Source of the DNA: Clostridium thailandense
GTDB lineage: Bacteria; Bacillota; Clostridia; Clostridiales; Clostridiaceae
Assembly (NCBI RefSeq): GCF_019207025.1
Contig: NZ_JAEEGC010000053.1
Location: 1-64,000, forward strand
Direction: 5' to 3'
Length of the DNA stretch: 64,000 bases
Shown here: positions 37,136 to 46,128 of the stretch, in pieces
Layout of the letters: each line of letters opens with the position of its first letter
How positions within the stretch are numbered: the first letter of the stretch is position 1
Notes under the pieces: model-generated
What the model saw: only the letters and a program-made list of their open reading frames with translations
The model's database searches: none
What the model was told of the DNA's origin: nothing
Translations under genes and position numbers: made by a program

Positions 37136-39844
37136 TTAAATATTCAATACCTCAATCAATTTATCTTTAAGCTTCTTTTCTTCCTCACTTCCATTAGTGG
37201 GTAATCTTAATATTGGTATATTATATTTCGCTAAAATTCTATCTTTCATCTTATCTCGTTCTAATTGCTCTGGATTATTTAAATGAAAGGCATATCCATC
37301 TACTTCTACTACTAAAACAGGCATTTTGTCTATTTTTCGAAATATGAAAAAGTCAGTATGAGTTAATGGACTTGTTACATATTTTAATTCTTTTTCATCT
37401 AATTTCGAAGTATCACGAATAAGCATATTAAGTTGGTAATGTAAAACCTTACCTAATGACTTGAATTCTTCATAAGCTAATACTTTTTCTATTAACGAAT
37501 TCATTAAATTTTCAGAATTATATTTAGAAACTTTTTTATTCTTTTTAATAAACTCCAGCAATTGTTCAGAATATGAACTATATAGCAAGTCAAATATAGA
37601 ATATATACTGCTATTTATGATTTCCAGGTTGTTATATTGTATATATCTGATTAAATCTCCAATATTACTGCTATTCAGCAATTCTTCATTGTCAGAAACA
37701 ACGATAATTAATTTGTTCTCCGCTCTTGATATAGCTACATTTAAAAGATTAGCATTATCCATAAAATCATTTGCTTCATTTGAAACCGTTGAAAGGATAA
37801 TAATTTTCTTTTCTCTTCCTTGATATTTATGTACTGTATCAATTTCGATATTTTCATTACTAATTACATCTTTTAATTCCTTTATCTGATTTCTATAAGG
37901 TGACGCTATTCCTACAGATTTATTTCCTTTTAATTTTGGGATTATTTCTTTTAATATTACATCTATCTGCCTCTGATTATAATGGTTTCTTTCATGATTA
38001 CCTTTTACTGTCTTATACACTTCTAAAGGTTTATCACAGGAACTTTCATCCGTTAAAATAATCAGTTGATTATCATAAAACTTTTTATTACAAAAATCTA
38101 TTATTTTAGGATGACACCTATAATGCTCCCTAAGTAATGTCTTTGGTACCTCACTATACAGCATGCTTATTGAAGCTAACAGACTATTCTCTGAATATTT
38201 ATAGCCTTCATTTAACTTATATCTCTCATAAATACTGTTACTAATATCTTTATTCTCTTTAGTAACTACATTAGGTAATTGTTTTAAATCTCCTACAATA
38301 ACAACATTTTTAGCACAAGAAAAAGCCAAAGCTCCAGTAACTATATCAACCTGAGAAGCTTCGTCTATGATAACATAGTCAAACAAATAATTCTTACTTG
38401 CACATTTTCTTAAAGAATGAGTTGTACTAAGTATTATAGGATATTCGTTAATGAAATCACCAAAATTCTTCCACAATACATTTTCATCAAAAATCGTTCT
38501 ATTTTTGCTTTTATTAAATCTTTTATATAATGTATGCTTTAACAAAGCCATAGAGTTTTCACTGAATTTTTTCATTTCACCATCAAAACTATATTTATCT
38601 AAGACTCTTTCTAAGGTTTGAATTTCTTTATTTAATTCTTCCAATTTTAATTTATAGTACAATTCTTTAAGATATTTTTCTATGATTTCTGGGGAATTAT
38701 TATAAAACCTAAAATTCCAAATCCTATGAGTAAATAAAAATTTAACCTTATATATGAGTTTTATGTACTGATGCTTTTCTAAAATCATATTATATTGAAA
38801 TAATAATGATATTATTTTTTCTGAACTCAATCTTAGCAGCGAACGTGATAATTGAATTTTGTCATCATTACTGTAGATTTTAAAATATTCTTCTTCAGTA
38901 ATTAAATTTGATTTTTCGATTTTTAAAGCAGCTAATTTATTCTTTTTCTCTAGCATTTCTTCCAACATTTTTTGAGAATTCATCAAATCCGCTTTTATTT
39001 TTTCTAAATTTTCGTTATCTAATCTATAATTGCCCATATTAGGATATTGATTATTTTGAGATTGAAAAAAACTTTTTCTATTCTCATTATTACCTAAATA
39101 TGCTGCTATAAAGTCAACATTATATTTCTTAAGTTTTTCAAAAACATTCAAAGTAGCAGAATTATTATTTGAAACAACTGCCACAGTTTTGTTATCTATA
39201 ATAGCATTTGCAATAATGTTTAGTATAGTCTGAGTTTTGCCAGTTCCTGGTGGCCCTTCAATAATACTAATTTGATTACTCAAAGCTTTTTCTGCAGCTT
39301 CCTTTTGACTTATATTAAATCCGAAAGGAAATATTATTTGTTTATTATTTTTTAAATGTCTTATTGTTTTTTGGTTTAAATAGTTAGCTAAAACACTACT
39401 TGGACTAATGGCAGTCATAGCCTCAAACTGTTTGCTAATAAAATCATTATCGTTTTCAAAATCGATATTACTTGCAAGCTCCTTTAGGTATGTAAAACAA
39501 TTCTTAGAGGTTGAATTTTTTAAAGCATTCTTTTCTATAGTTAACTCTGATATATGATATAACTTATGATATCCAGTTTTAAATATTAATCTAATATAAT
39601 TATGCTCTTGGAATTTAATAATCTTAATTATCCCTAATATTGGAATTTTATCTTCGTAGACAATAACTGCTTGTGTATCAATTTCTATAAAATTGGTACT
39701 CCATACAACATTGTAATTGCTATATGTATAAGTTTTATTATTTTTAAAAGTAATGCAACACTTTTGATTAGACCTTTTACAATATGTAACCTCTTCTGTT
39801 TTATCTTCATTCTTTATAAGAATAAGGTTCTTTTCAATATTCAA
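37136..39844 (-). CDS. SF1 (Upf1-like) helicase with C-terminal nuclease domain
   Basis: A 902-residue protein. Walker A is IEGPPGTGKTQTILNII (about residues 193-209), motif II is YVIIDEASQVDI, and C-terminal helicase motifs are GIASPYRNQI, TVHKYQGREKKIIILS and NVAISRAENKLIIVVSD. The last 120 residues resemble a DUF2726/Vsr-like PD-(D/E)XK fold: HTDFFIFRKIDKMPVLVVEVDG and ERDKMKDRILAKYNIPILRLPT. A helical insertion of about 200 residues lies between motifs I and II. With the GHKL partner downstream it is a probable anti-phage or anti-plasmid system. Confidence 0.82.
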   Translation of the reverse strand: MNIEKNLILIKNEDKTEEVTYCKRSNQKCCITFKNNKTYTYSNYNVVWSTNFIEIDTQAVIVYEDKIPILGIIKIIKFQEHNYIRLIFKTGYHKLYHISELTIEKNALKNSTSKNCFTYLKELASNIDFENDNDFISKQFEAMTAISPSSVLANYLNQKTIRHLKNNKQIIFPFGFNISQKEAAEKALSNQISIIEGPPGTGKTQTILNIIANAIIDNKTVAVVSNNNSATLNVFEKLKKYNVDFIAAYLGNNENRKSFFQSQNNQYPNMGNYRLDNENLEKIKADLMNSQKMLEEMLEKKNKLAALKIEKSNLITEEEYFKIYSNDDKIQLSRSLLRLSSEKIISLLFQYNMILEKHQYIKLIYKVKFLFTHRIWNFRFYNNSPEIIEKYLKELYYKLKLEELNKEIQTLERVLDKYSFDGEMKKFSENSMALLKHTLYKRFNKSKNRTIFDENVLWKNFGDFINEYPIILSTTHSLRKCASKNYLFDYVIIDEASQVDIVTGALAFSCAKNVVIVGDLKQLPNVVTKENKDISNSIYERYKLNEGYKYSENSLLASISMLYSEVPKTLLREHYRCHPKIIDFCNKKFYDNQLIILTDESSCDKPLEVYKTVKGNHERNHYNQRQIDVILKEIIPKLKGNKSVGIASPYRNQIKELKDVISNENIEIDTVHKYQGREKKIIILSTVSNEANDFMDNANLLNVAISRAENKLIIVVSDNEELLNSSNIGDLIRYIQYNNLEIINSSIYSIFDLLYSSYSEQLLEFIKKNKKVSKYNSENLMNSLIEKVLAYEEFKSLGKVLHYQLNMLIRDTSKLDEKELKYVTSPLTHTDFFIFRKIDKMPVLVVEVDGYAFHLNNPEQLERDKMKDRILAKYNIPILRLPTNGSEEEKKLKDKLIEVLNI

Positions 39845-39897
39845 AATTACTACCTCTCATTTTTGTCGTTCTATATGTTATTCATATTAATAACTTA

Positions 39898-39916
39898 TTT
39901 GACATAAAATTTCAAA
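39898..39916. promoter_or_regulatory. shared operator/promoter block, copy 1
   Basis: TTTGACATAAAATTTCAAA, an imperfect inverted repeat located just downstream of a TATCAT -10-like element of the helicase gene (minus strand). The same 19 bases, with similar flanks over about 95 bases, occur before the McrB-like gene at 54192-54210. Confidence 0.6.
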
Positions 39917-39954
39917 TGATACTACCATTTTATTACACATAAATTATTTTTTAC

Positions 39955-39998
39955 AGTAAAAAAATAGAAATAAGGTTTAAACTCTAAAAACCTTATTT
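39955..39998 (-). terminator. terminator of the truncated NERD gene
   Basis: AAATAAGGTTT (39968-39978) and AAACCTTATTT (39988-39998) form an 11-bp stem; on the minus strand CTATTTTTTTACTG follows. Confidence 0.9.
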
Positions 39999-40103
39999 CC
40001 AATTCATTTTTAAAATTGTTATCCTTACTTAATGCATTAAATACAAATTACAATCAGTTTCTGTTACCGCTCTTGAGATAATAATTAATATTTGCTGCTC
40101 AAG

Positions 40104-40556
40104 CTACGCCAAATATTTACAAATTTCGAGTGGTGCCTGACACCCTAGCGAGGACATGCTTGCTGTCTGAGCTTGCTTCTTCCTACCACCAAATTCTATG
40201 GTACGAATAAAGTCACCCATACTATTAATTTCAATATCCCCATAAAGATTTTTACATTCGATAACAAAACAAATCTTCTTTGTAAACACAAGATAATCTA
40301 TCTGGGCGCTCAAATCTCCATCCTTAAGATAGATATCATGCAAAATATACATAGGCATATGACTATTCTTTAATTCAAATGTAATACTCTTTTCTCCTGC
40401 AATTCCATATTCAAGACATTTTATATCTTGTTTTATTATATTTTTTCCTTCTGCATTAAGTAATGGTTCTAATGCTTTAAGCTTTTCTAATTGTACTTCT
40501 GCATCACTGCCTTCCTTAAGAAAAACCGGTTCTTTCATTCTATTAAATAAGCCCAT
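40104..40556 (-). pseudogene. NERD-domain protein, C-terminally truncated
   Basis: About 150 residues beginning MGLFNRMKEPVFLKEGS. A NERD nuclease-related domain follows: GIAGEKSITFELKNSHMPM, QIDYLVFTKKICFVIECKN. It is a paralogue of the longer NERD-HRDC protein at 60530-61636, but after GDFIRTIEFGGRKK the homology stops and the frame ends in unrelated TASMSSLGCQAPLEICKYLA. The break coincides with a GGTGCCTGACACC-containing sequence, suggesting an insertion or deletion. The start is set at 40556 by an AGGTGA site. It could still be expressed as a short protein. Confidence 0.6.
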
Positions 40557-40598
40557 TCGACTGCTCACCTCACGTATGATATAAGCAAATTGTACCAT

Positions 40599-40888
40599 AT
40601 TTCGTAAATATTTTACATATTTATTTTGTTTTTAAGTATTTATCACGCAAAAACTTCCAGTTTCTGCAAAGGGGGTCTAACCCCATTGCGAAAGATTTAT
40701 CTTGAGCTTGCTAATGCTCCTTTCCGCTTCTGCCCATATCAGCTTCAGCTTTATTCGGTTGCGCTTCCGTTAAGTATAGTATATATAGTATTTTCAGGAA
40801 TGTCTAAGTAGCTTTTCAGTAGTAGAATTACTAATATCGCTTCTGTTTTTTCTGTTTTCGACCCAATATTATTCTTGATAGCTATTTT
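40599..40888. other. gap before the RM operon with unexplained coding debris
   Basis: On the minus strand (about 40625-40760) an open stretch with one stop reads PNKAEADMGRSGKEH and then FAMGLDPLCRNWKFLRDKYL, of higher G+C than the surroundings. The family is not recognised. The rest holds the promoter region of the plus-strand restriction-modification operon. Confidence 0.35.
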
Positions 40889-40911
40889 CATTAGTATTAT
40901 AATTACTAATG
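40889..40911. promoter_or_regulatory. palindromic operator before the XRE control gene
   Basis: CATTAGTA-N7-TACTAATG, perfect 8-bp arms, centred about 40 bases before the preferred start codon (40939). XRE control proteins of restriction-modification operons usually bind such sites in their own promoter. Confidence 0.6.
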
Positions 40912-40938
40912 AATAAGTATTTTAGAAATGGGGGTACT

Positions 40939-41538
40939 ATGGATAACAATTTTGAGCCAAAAACAGTCGGGGAACGAATAAAATATCTTCGTGAAAAAAA
41001 GGGTGAATCGCAAGAAAAGCTTGGAGAAGCAATCGGTCTTTCACAAAATTCTATTTCAAAAATAGAAAAAGGCGAAACCCAGCTTACTCTTGAAAATCAA
41101 TGTAGTATTGCTGAACACTTCAATGTGTCGCATGACTATATTTGCACAGGAAAAGATAACGACTCTATTCTCGCATTGCTAGAAAAATATATTTTTCTGA
41201 AATATATTCATTATTCTAGCGGAAATGAAAATATTGATTATCCTGTCCTTAGCATAGACAAAGTATATTTTGATTATCTTGTCAGAACTGCCAAGGCAAA
41301 AAGCGACCGCTATATGCCTGAAGATGTTCGCGAGCTATGGATAGAAAGAGAAATCAAGAATTTCTATGATAGCAATAAAGAAAATACTTTTTCAGAATCT
41401 GAAACTGTCGTTCCTTTGCCACAGCAACTTATCTATCCAGATGAACAAAAGGACGACTGGAAGCAATCTGATTTGTTAAGAGAAATAAATAAGCAGTTAC
41501 TAGACAGTTCTGCGAAAGATACCGATAAAGGAGAATAA
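40939..41538 (+). CDS. XRE-family control protein of the RM operon
   Basis: About 199 residues. A helix-turn-helix of the lambda-repressor type covers residues about 8-65 (VGERIKYLREKKGESQEKLGEAIGLSQNSISKIEKGETQLTLENQCSIAEHF). The remaining 130 residues are unrecognised and acidic. The start at 40939 (MDNNFEPK) is preferred; an in-frame ATG at 40909 lies inside the palindrome. It is encoded four bases before the RM gene and probably times its expression. Confidence 0.85.
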   Translation: MDNNFEPKTVGERIKYLREKKGESQEKLGEAIGLSQNSISKIEKGETQLTLENQCSIAEHFNVSHDYICTGKDNDSILALLEKYIFLKYIHYSSGNENIDYPVLSIDKVYFDYLVRTAKAKSDRYMPEDVRELWIEREIKNFYDSNKENTFSESETVVPLPQQLIYPDEQKDDWKQSDLLREINKQLLDSSAKDTDKGE

Positions 41539-41542
41539 TGAA

Positions 41543-44191
41543 ATGCCAAAGAAAATTGACCAAATATTAAAACCAGAAGAGGCTTCTCATATAGCACAGT
41601 TCACTCAAGAAGATAAAGACTGGATAAATAGTCACATTCATGATAGAGCTGACGGTGAACCAGGAGTTGAATGTGTTGTACGTGGAAAAAATGACGATGG
41701 TGACTATTTCAAGCTGACACCAGAAGAAATTGTTCGTCAGTATTATGCATATAAGCTTATGGAAATCTACGGATATTCTAAAGAACAGATAGGTTTTGAA
41801 CTTCCAGCTGTCTATGCTGGCAAGGAAGTTATAAAAGATAAACGTATAGATATTGCCGTTTTTAACAAAGATGATAAATCAAAAATTGATATGATCATCG
41901 AAGTAAAACGTCCAGAAATTAAAGATGAGAATAATGCCGCTGACGGTGAATCATCTACTCCATTTCAGCAGATGCAGTCTTACTGTCGATTAAAGCAACC
42001 TCAAATAGGTGTTATCGCAAATGGCGATAATCTTCTAAAATTTTACGAAGCTCCAGCTTTTGACGAAGCTCTTGTTATTGATAAATTTCCTAGTAATGGC
42101 GAAGATATTGAGGAATGGAAAAATAATCGTAGATTTACATTAAAGCAACTAATTCAAGAGGACAGACTTCAAACCGAAACATTAAAAGACATTATTCTTA
42201 ATGTTGAGCAGAGGTTCAGTGCAAATGATTCTAGTGATAAGGCCTTTGAAGAAATCTTCAAGCTCATTTTTATAAAACTTTATGATGAGGTCTTATCAAG
42301 CCAGGATGCTGATGAAATTGCAATTTTAATGAAACATGGTACAGCATTTAAAGATATAGATGATTCCGGGTTTAGAGTAATGAAATTCAGAATTAAAGAA
42401 TCTGACTCCTTGGATGATATATTCCGCAATATGAGTGATTTATTCGATGAAGCCAAAAATAAGTGGCCTGGTGTGTTTGTAGCTGAGGATGTTTTAGATA
42501 TGCAGGCAGCAACAGTAAAATCTTGCGTTAAAGAACTGCAAAATGTAAAACTTTTTAATTCAAATCTCGAAGTAGTAGATGATGCATTTGAGCATCTTGT
42601 AAATCAGAATCAAAAAGAAGGTATGGGACAATACTTTACACCTCGATATGTCATCGATATGTGTGTAAAAATGCTCAACCCAAAGCCGAATGAAAAAATG
42701 ATTGATACCGCAGCCGGAAGCTGTGGCTTCCCTATGCATGCCATTTTTCATGTATGGAAACAACTTAATCCTGAAGCTTTCAATCTCTTCACAACAAGAG
42801 CAAGAAAGCCTGAAGAACTTGCTTATGTAAAAAATAATGTGTTTGGAATTGATTTTAGCGAAAAATCTGTTCGTGTTGGAAGAATGCTCAATATTATCGC
42901 TGGGGATGGACATACTAATGTTATATACCTTAATTCTCTTGATTATCCTAACTGGAAGAAGAACTTTCTTAATGTAGATAAATGGCAAGGAAAATATCAT
43001 GATGGTTTTGCAAAACTCGCTAACCTAAGTGCTGCACCATCAGCCCATTCAGACAAGAAAAAATATGAGGCATTTAATTTTGACATATTGATGGCAAATC
43101 CGCCTTTTGCAGGTAACCTTGATAATTCTGAACAACTTGAAATTTATGACCTCGGCTATAATGCAAAAGGAAAACTTCAAAATAAAATTGGAAGGGATAT
43201 CCTATTTATTGAACGAAATCTTAAATTTCTTAAACCTGGTGGACGTATGGCAGTAGTATTGCCACAAGGACGATTTAACAATTCAGGAGACAAACTAATC
43301 CGTGATTATATTGCGGAGAGATGCCGTATTCTAGCAGTTGTTGGTTTACATGGGAACGTTTTTAAACCTCATACTGGAACAAAGACCAGTGTACTTTTTG
43401 TACAGAAATGGACCGATGAAAACTGTGGCTTCCCTAATATTTGTCCTAAGCCTACCCCTGATGAGAATGGAAACATCGATTATCCAATCTTCTTTGCTAC
43501 TATGCAGGAGCCAAGCAAAGATAATTCTGGCGACAAAATATATGTAACTGAAGATTATATCACATGGAACAGTTATCGATATATTACAGAAACTCATTAT
43601 GTCAGAAAAGCCGACAAGCAAGAAGTTACTGAAGAAGAATACAATAATGCTGCAAAGAAATCAGATTATAGCGTCAAAGTAAGTACGCGAAAGGAAGTTG
43701 AAGAGCATCATACCGCAAATGGTTCTGCTGATTTTGTAAAGGATTTATTTATTACCGAGTATGGCGATTTAGATTCACATAGAAAGTGGATTCTAAAAAA
43801 TGTTTACTTTGTACTAAAAAACAAGAAGAAAGATTCTAGTACCTACGATGAATCCCTAACAATTGAAGAATACCTCAAGCTACCAGAAGGTGACCAAGCT
43901 CATTACAAAGAAGTTAATATTCTTGGAGCAAATCCTCACAGCCTCATTTCTCTTGACGAGTATAAAGCTCTTGATACGACAGTGCAGAAATATTATCTCG
44001 TCGCAGAAGAAGTATCAGAGAGGACAGAACGTGTCAAAGATACTCACGGTCATATATTTGTAAAACATGACCTGTTTAACCACGATCCTGCCCTTGTTAA
44101 TTCTAATCCTAACAATATATACAGCCAGGATGGTATTGCAGAGGCCTTTATTGAATTTGCTAAAAAGGAAGGTTTAAGTTTTTTTCAATAA
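41543..44191 (+). CDS. nuclease-methyltransferase fusion, BcgI-like (type IIG/IIB) RM subunit
   Basis: An 882-residue protein. Residues about 60-180 form an HsdR-N-type PD-(D/E)XK nuclease (KRIDIAVFNKDDKSKIDMII followed by EVKRPE). Residues about 350-640 are a gamma-class N6-adenine methyltransferase with GMGQYFTPRYVIDMCVKML, motif I DTAAGSCGF (about 388-396) and motif IV ILMANPPFAG (about 513-522). No helicase is encoded, so it is not an ordinary type I system; BcgI-like enzymes have the same RM plus S plan. The coding end passes through T7 and stops two codons later, with the specificity frame open in -1. Confidence 0.85.
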   Translation: MPKKIDQILKPEEASHIAQFTQEDKDWINSHIHDRADGEPGVECVVRGKNDDGDYFKLTPEEIVRQYYAYKLMEIYGYSKEQIGFELPAVYAGKEVIKDKRIDIAVFNKDDKSKIDMIIEVKRPEIKDENNAADGESSTPFQQMQSYCRLKQPQIGVIANGDNLLKFYEAPAFDEALVIDKFPSNGEDIEEWKNNRRFTLKQLIQEDRLQTETLKDIILNVEQRFSANDSSDKAFEEIFKLIFIKLYDEVLSSQDADEIAILMKHGTAFKDIDDSGFRVMKFRIKESDSLDDIFRNMSDLFDEAKNKWPGVFVAEDVLDMQAATVKSCVKELQNVKLFNSNLEVVDDAFEHLVNQNQKEGMGQYFTPRYVIDMCVKMLNPKPNEKMIDTAAGSCGFPMHAIFHVWKQLNPEAFNLFTTRARKPEELAYVKNNVFGIDFSEKSVRVGRMLNIIAGDGHTNVIYLNSLDYPNWKKNFLNVDKWQGKYHDGFAKLANLSAAPSAHSDKKKYEAFNFDILMANPPFAGNLDNSEQLEIYDLGYNAKGKLQNKIGRDILFIERNLKFLKPGGRMAVVLPQGRFNNSGDKLIRDYIAERCRILAVVGLHGNVFKPHTGTKTSVLFVQKWTDENCGFPNICPKPTPDENGNIDYPIFFATMQEPSKDNSGDKIYVTEDYITWNSYRYITETHYVRKADKQEVTEEEYNNAAKKSDYSVKVSTRKEVEEHHTANGSADFVKDLFITEYGDLDSHRKWILKNVYFVLKNKKKDSSTYDESLTIEEYLKLPEGDQAHYKEVNILGANPHSLISLDEYKALDTTVQKYYLVAEEVSERTERVKDTHGHIFVKHDLFNHDPALVNSNPNNIYSQDGIAEAFIEFAKKEGLSFFQ
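44179..44185 (+). promoter_or_regulatory. possible -1 frameshift slippery site T TTT TTT
   Basis: Seven Ts are phased as AGT-TTT-TTT-CAA-TAA, the ideal X XXY YYZ arrangement. A -1 slip enters a frame open from 44164 through the end of the specificity gene at 45678, giving codons S-I-S-P-S-T-E-P-F-N-E-A before the predicted TTG start. It could be a programmed shift, transcript slippage or a mutational split of an RM-S fusion. Confidence 0.5.
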
Positions 44192-44232
44192 GCCCATCCA
44201 CTGAACCTTTCAATGAAGCTAAATATAAGGCT

Positions 44233-45678
44233 TTGACGGATGGGCTCGAATGCAGTGAAGTTTTATTATCTAAATTAGAACGAACTAATAGGCTTGATGC
44301 AGAATTTTATAAAAAGAAGTCTCTCGATATTTCTAAAATTTTAAGTGATCTTTCTGCAAAGCCGATTACAGAATATATGGAAATATCTGATGGTAATCAT
44401 ATGAGTATTAGTGAGCACTTTGTTGAAGAAGGCATTCCTTATTACAGAGGCCAAGATATTTATAATCTTTTTATCGAAAATGCTACTCCTATATGCATAG
44501 ACAAAGATACCTTTGATAAATCATTAATGCATCGTTCTCATTTAAAAAAAGGCGATGTACTTATGTCTATAGTTGGCGCAATCGTAGGCAATAGTTCTAT
44601 CGTATGTTCTAATGCAAGTGCTACTTGTAGCTGTAAATTAGCAATCATGCGAAGTGATTCCGATAAATTAATGCCTGAAACTTTATTGATATATATAAAA
44701 ACAAAATATGGTCAAGACCAGATTCAGAAGTTTAAGCGTGGTGCAGCGCAAACAGGTCTGATACTTGAAGATTTTGATCAGATATATATTCCGCCTTTTT
44801 CTAATAGCTTTCAAAAAACACTTCAGGATGCTATTTATGGAATAAAAAATCTTACAGAACTTTCAATCTCCAAGAACAGACATGCAGAAAATTTATTAAT
44901 TAAAGAAATTGGAATAAATAGTTCTATTCTCACAAACGGCGGTATTACTATTAAATCATTTTCCGAAAGCTTTGGAAATACTGGCAGACTTGATGCAGAG
45001 TATTATCAACCTAAGTATGAAGAAATTAATAATATTTTTAAAGACATAAATACAACAACTATATCGAACGACTTTTGGATTCTAAATAATACCTATAATA
45101 ATTATTCAGAAGACGGAACAATTGGAGTAATTAAAACAAAGCAATTACGTGTAACAGGAATACAAACGGATGATGTTGAAAGTTATATTGATGAAAAAGA
45201 CTTAGATAATAATTCACTAGTCTCTATCAATAACAGGGATGTTTTGTTTGCATCTATGGGAGTTGGTTCCCTAGGTAGAACATGTATATTTTTGAATAAA
45301 TCTACCCAAAAGTACATAACAGATTCTACGCTAAAAATTTTTAGAGCAAAGCCTGATTCAAACATAAAACCTGAAACACTTGCAGTTTTTCTCCAATCCA
45401 AAATAGGACAAGAACTCATTTATAGATATGTAGTTGGAAGCACAGGTATTATTAATATATATAGTGAAGATATCGACAAAATACCAATTCCAGTAATTTC
45501 AGATTCAGTCCAGAGTTCAATAGAAGAACTCGTAAATAAATCTTTTACATTAAAAGAAAAATCACAACATCTTCTTAAATGTGCTATAAAAGCTGTTGAG
45601 ATTGCTATTGAACAGAATGAAACCACAGCCATTTCTTGGCTACAAAGCAAAATCAATGACCTCACAAAAGAAGATTAA
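44233..45678 (+). CDS. type I/IIB specificity subunit (HsdS-like)
   Basis: A 481-residue DNA-recognition protein with two half-repeats, each starting with a similar motif (TNRLDAEFYKKK near residue 13 and TGRLDAEYYQPK near 250) followed by a target-recognition domain and a helical spacer (ending NRHAENLLIKEIGINSS and LVNKSFTLKEKSQHLL). Two TRDs predict a bipartite recognition site. The only start codon in frame is TTG at 44233 with a weak AAGG two bases before it; the frame is open upstream into the RM gene, so frameshift expression is possible. A terminator follows the stop. Confidence 0.85.
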   Translation: MTDGLECSEVLLSKLERTNRLDAEFYKKKSLDISKILSDLSAKPITEYMEISDGNHMSISEHFVEEGIPYYRGQDIYNLFIENATPICIDKDTFDKSLMHRSHLKKGDVLMSIVGAIVGNSSIVCSNASATCSCKLAIMRSDSDKLMPETLLIYIKTKYGQDQIQKFKRGAAQTGLILEDFDQIYIPPFSNSFQKTLQDAIYGIKNLTELSISKNRHAENLLIKEIGINSSILTNGGITIKSFSESFGNTGRLDAEYYQPKYEEINNIFKDINTTTISNDFWILNNTYNNYSEDGTIGVIKTKQLRVTGIQTDDVESYIDEKDLDNNSLVSINNRDVLFASMGVGSLGRTCIFLNKSTQKYITDSTLKIFRAKPDSNIKPETLAVFLQSKIGQELIYRYVVGSTGIINIYSEDIDKIPIPVISDSVQSSIEELVNKSFTLKEKSQHLLKCAIKAVEIAIEQNETTAISWLQSKINDLTKED

Positions 45679-45681
45679 TAC

Positions 45682-45716
45682 AAAAATAGGGCTTCCGGTT
45701 GGAAGTCCTATTTTTA
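45682..45716 (+). terminator. terminator of the RM operon
   Basis: AAAATAGGGCTTCC pairs with GGAAGTCCTATTTT around GGTT, followed by TTTAAT. Confidence 0.92.
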
Positions 45717-46128
45717 ATCATTTTACAAATATTAAACTTTAATTTGTAAACATATATTCTCATCTAGTTTATGTTCCCGCCTGTCTACTACACCATTTAC
45801 TACACCAAATCTTTAAAAATTTACACCATTTTATGATAAGTTACGATAATTTTTGATTTTAACAAAATCGCCTCAAAATATGATAACCCCTAACATTTCA
45901 AGTGTTTCAAAAAATTACTTATCATCCACTACTTGAAAAATATGTAATTTCAATTATTTATTTCTATTTTTAGTGTATTATTTCATATTTATTTGTAGCA
46001 AAACAAATTGTTAACAATTTGTTTGCGTCCCCCGGGGATATTTATAAGCATAGCGAATTTGCTATTCTAAATTTACTTCCCATATATTGTGAATCTTAGT
46101 GACGATGAAACACAATTTTTAAAATTTA
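45717..46128. other. gap between RM and McrBC loci
   Basis: No gene is supported. A minus-strand stretch near 45750-45810 reads GVVNGVVDRREHKLDENICL and stops, a possible tail of a lost gene. A CCCCCGGGG island lies at about 46029. I see no clear attachment site or repeats. Confidence 0.3.

Noticed and set aside
42560-43000. Minus-strand 146-codon frame opposite the methyltransferase domain
   Set aside because: It is antisense to conserved methylase motifs, has no ribosome site, and its composition reflects the opposite strand.
45717-46128. Integration site or integrase remnant between RM and McrBC loci
   Set aside because: Only a short stretch (GVVNGVVDRREH...) looks coding and it matches no integrase motif; no direct repeats or tRNA end were found to mark an attachment site.
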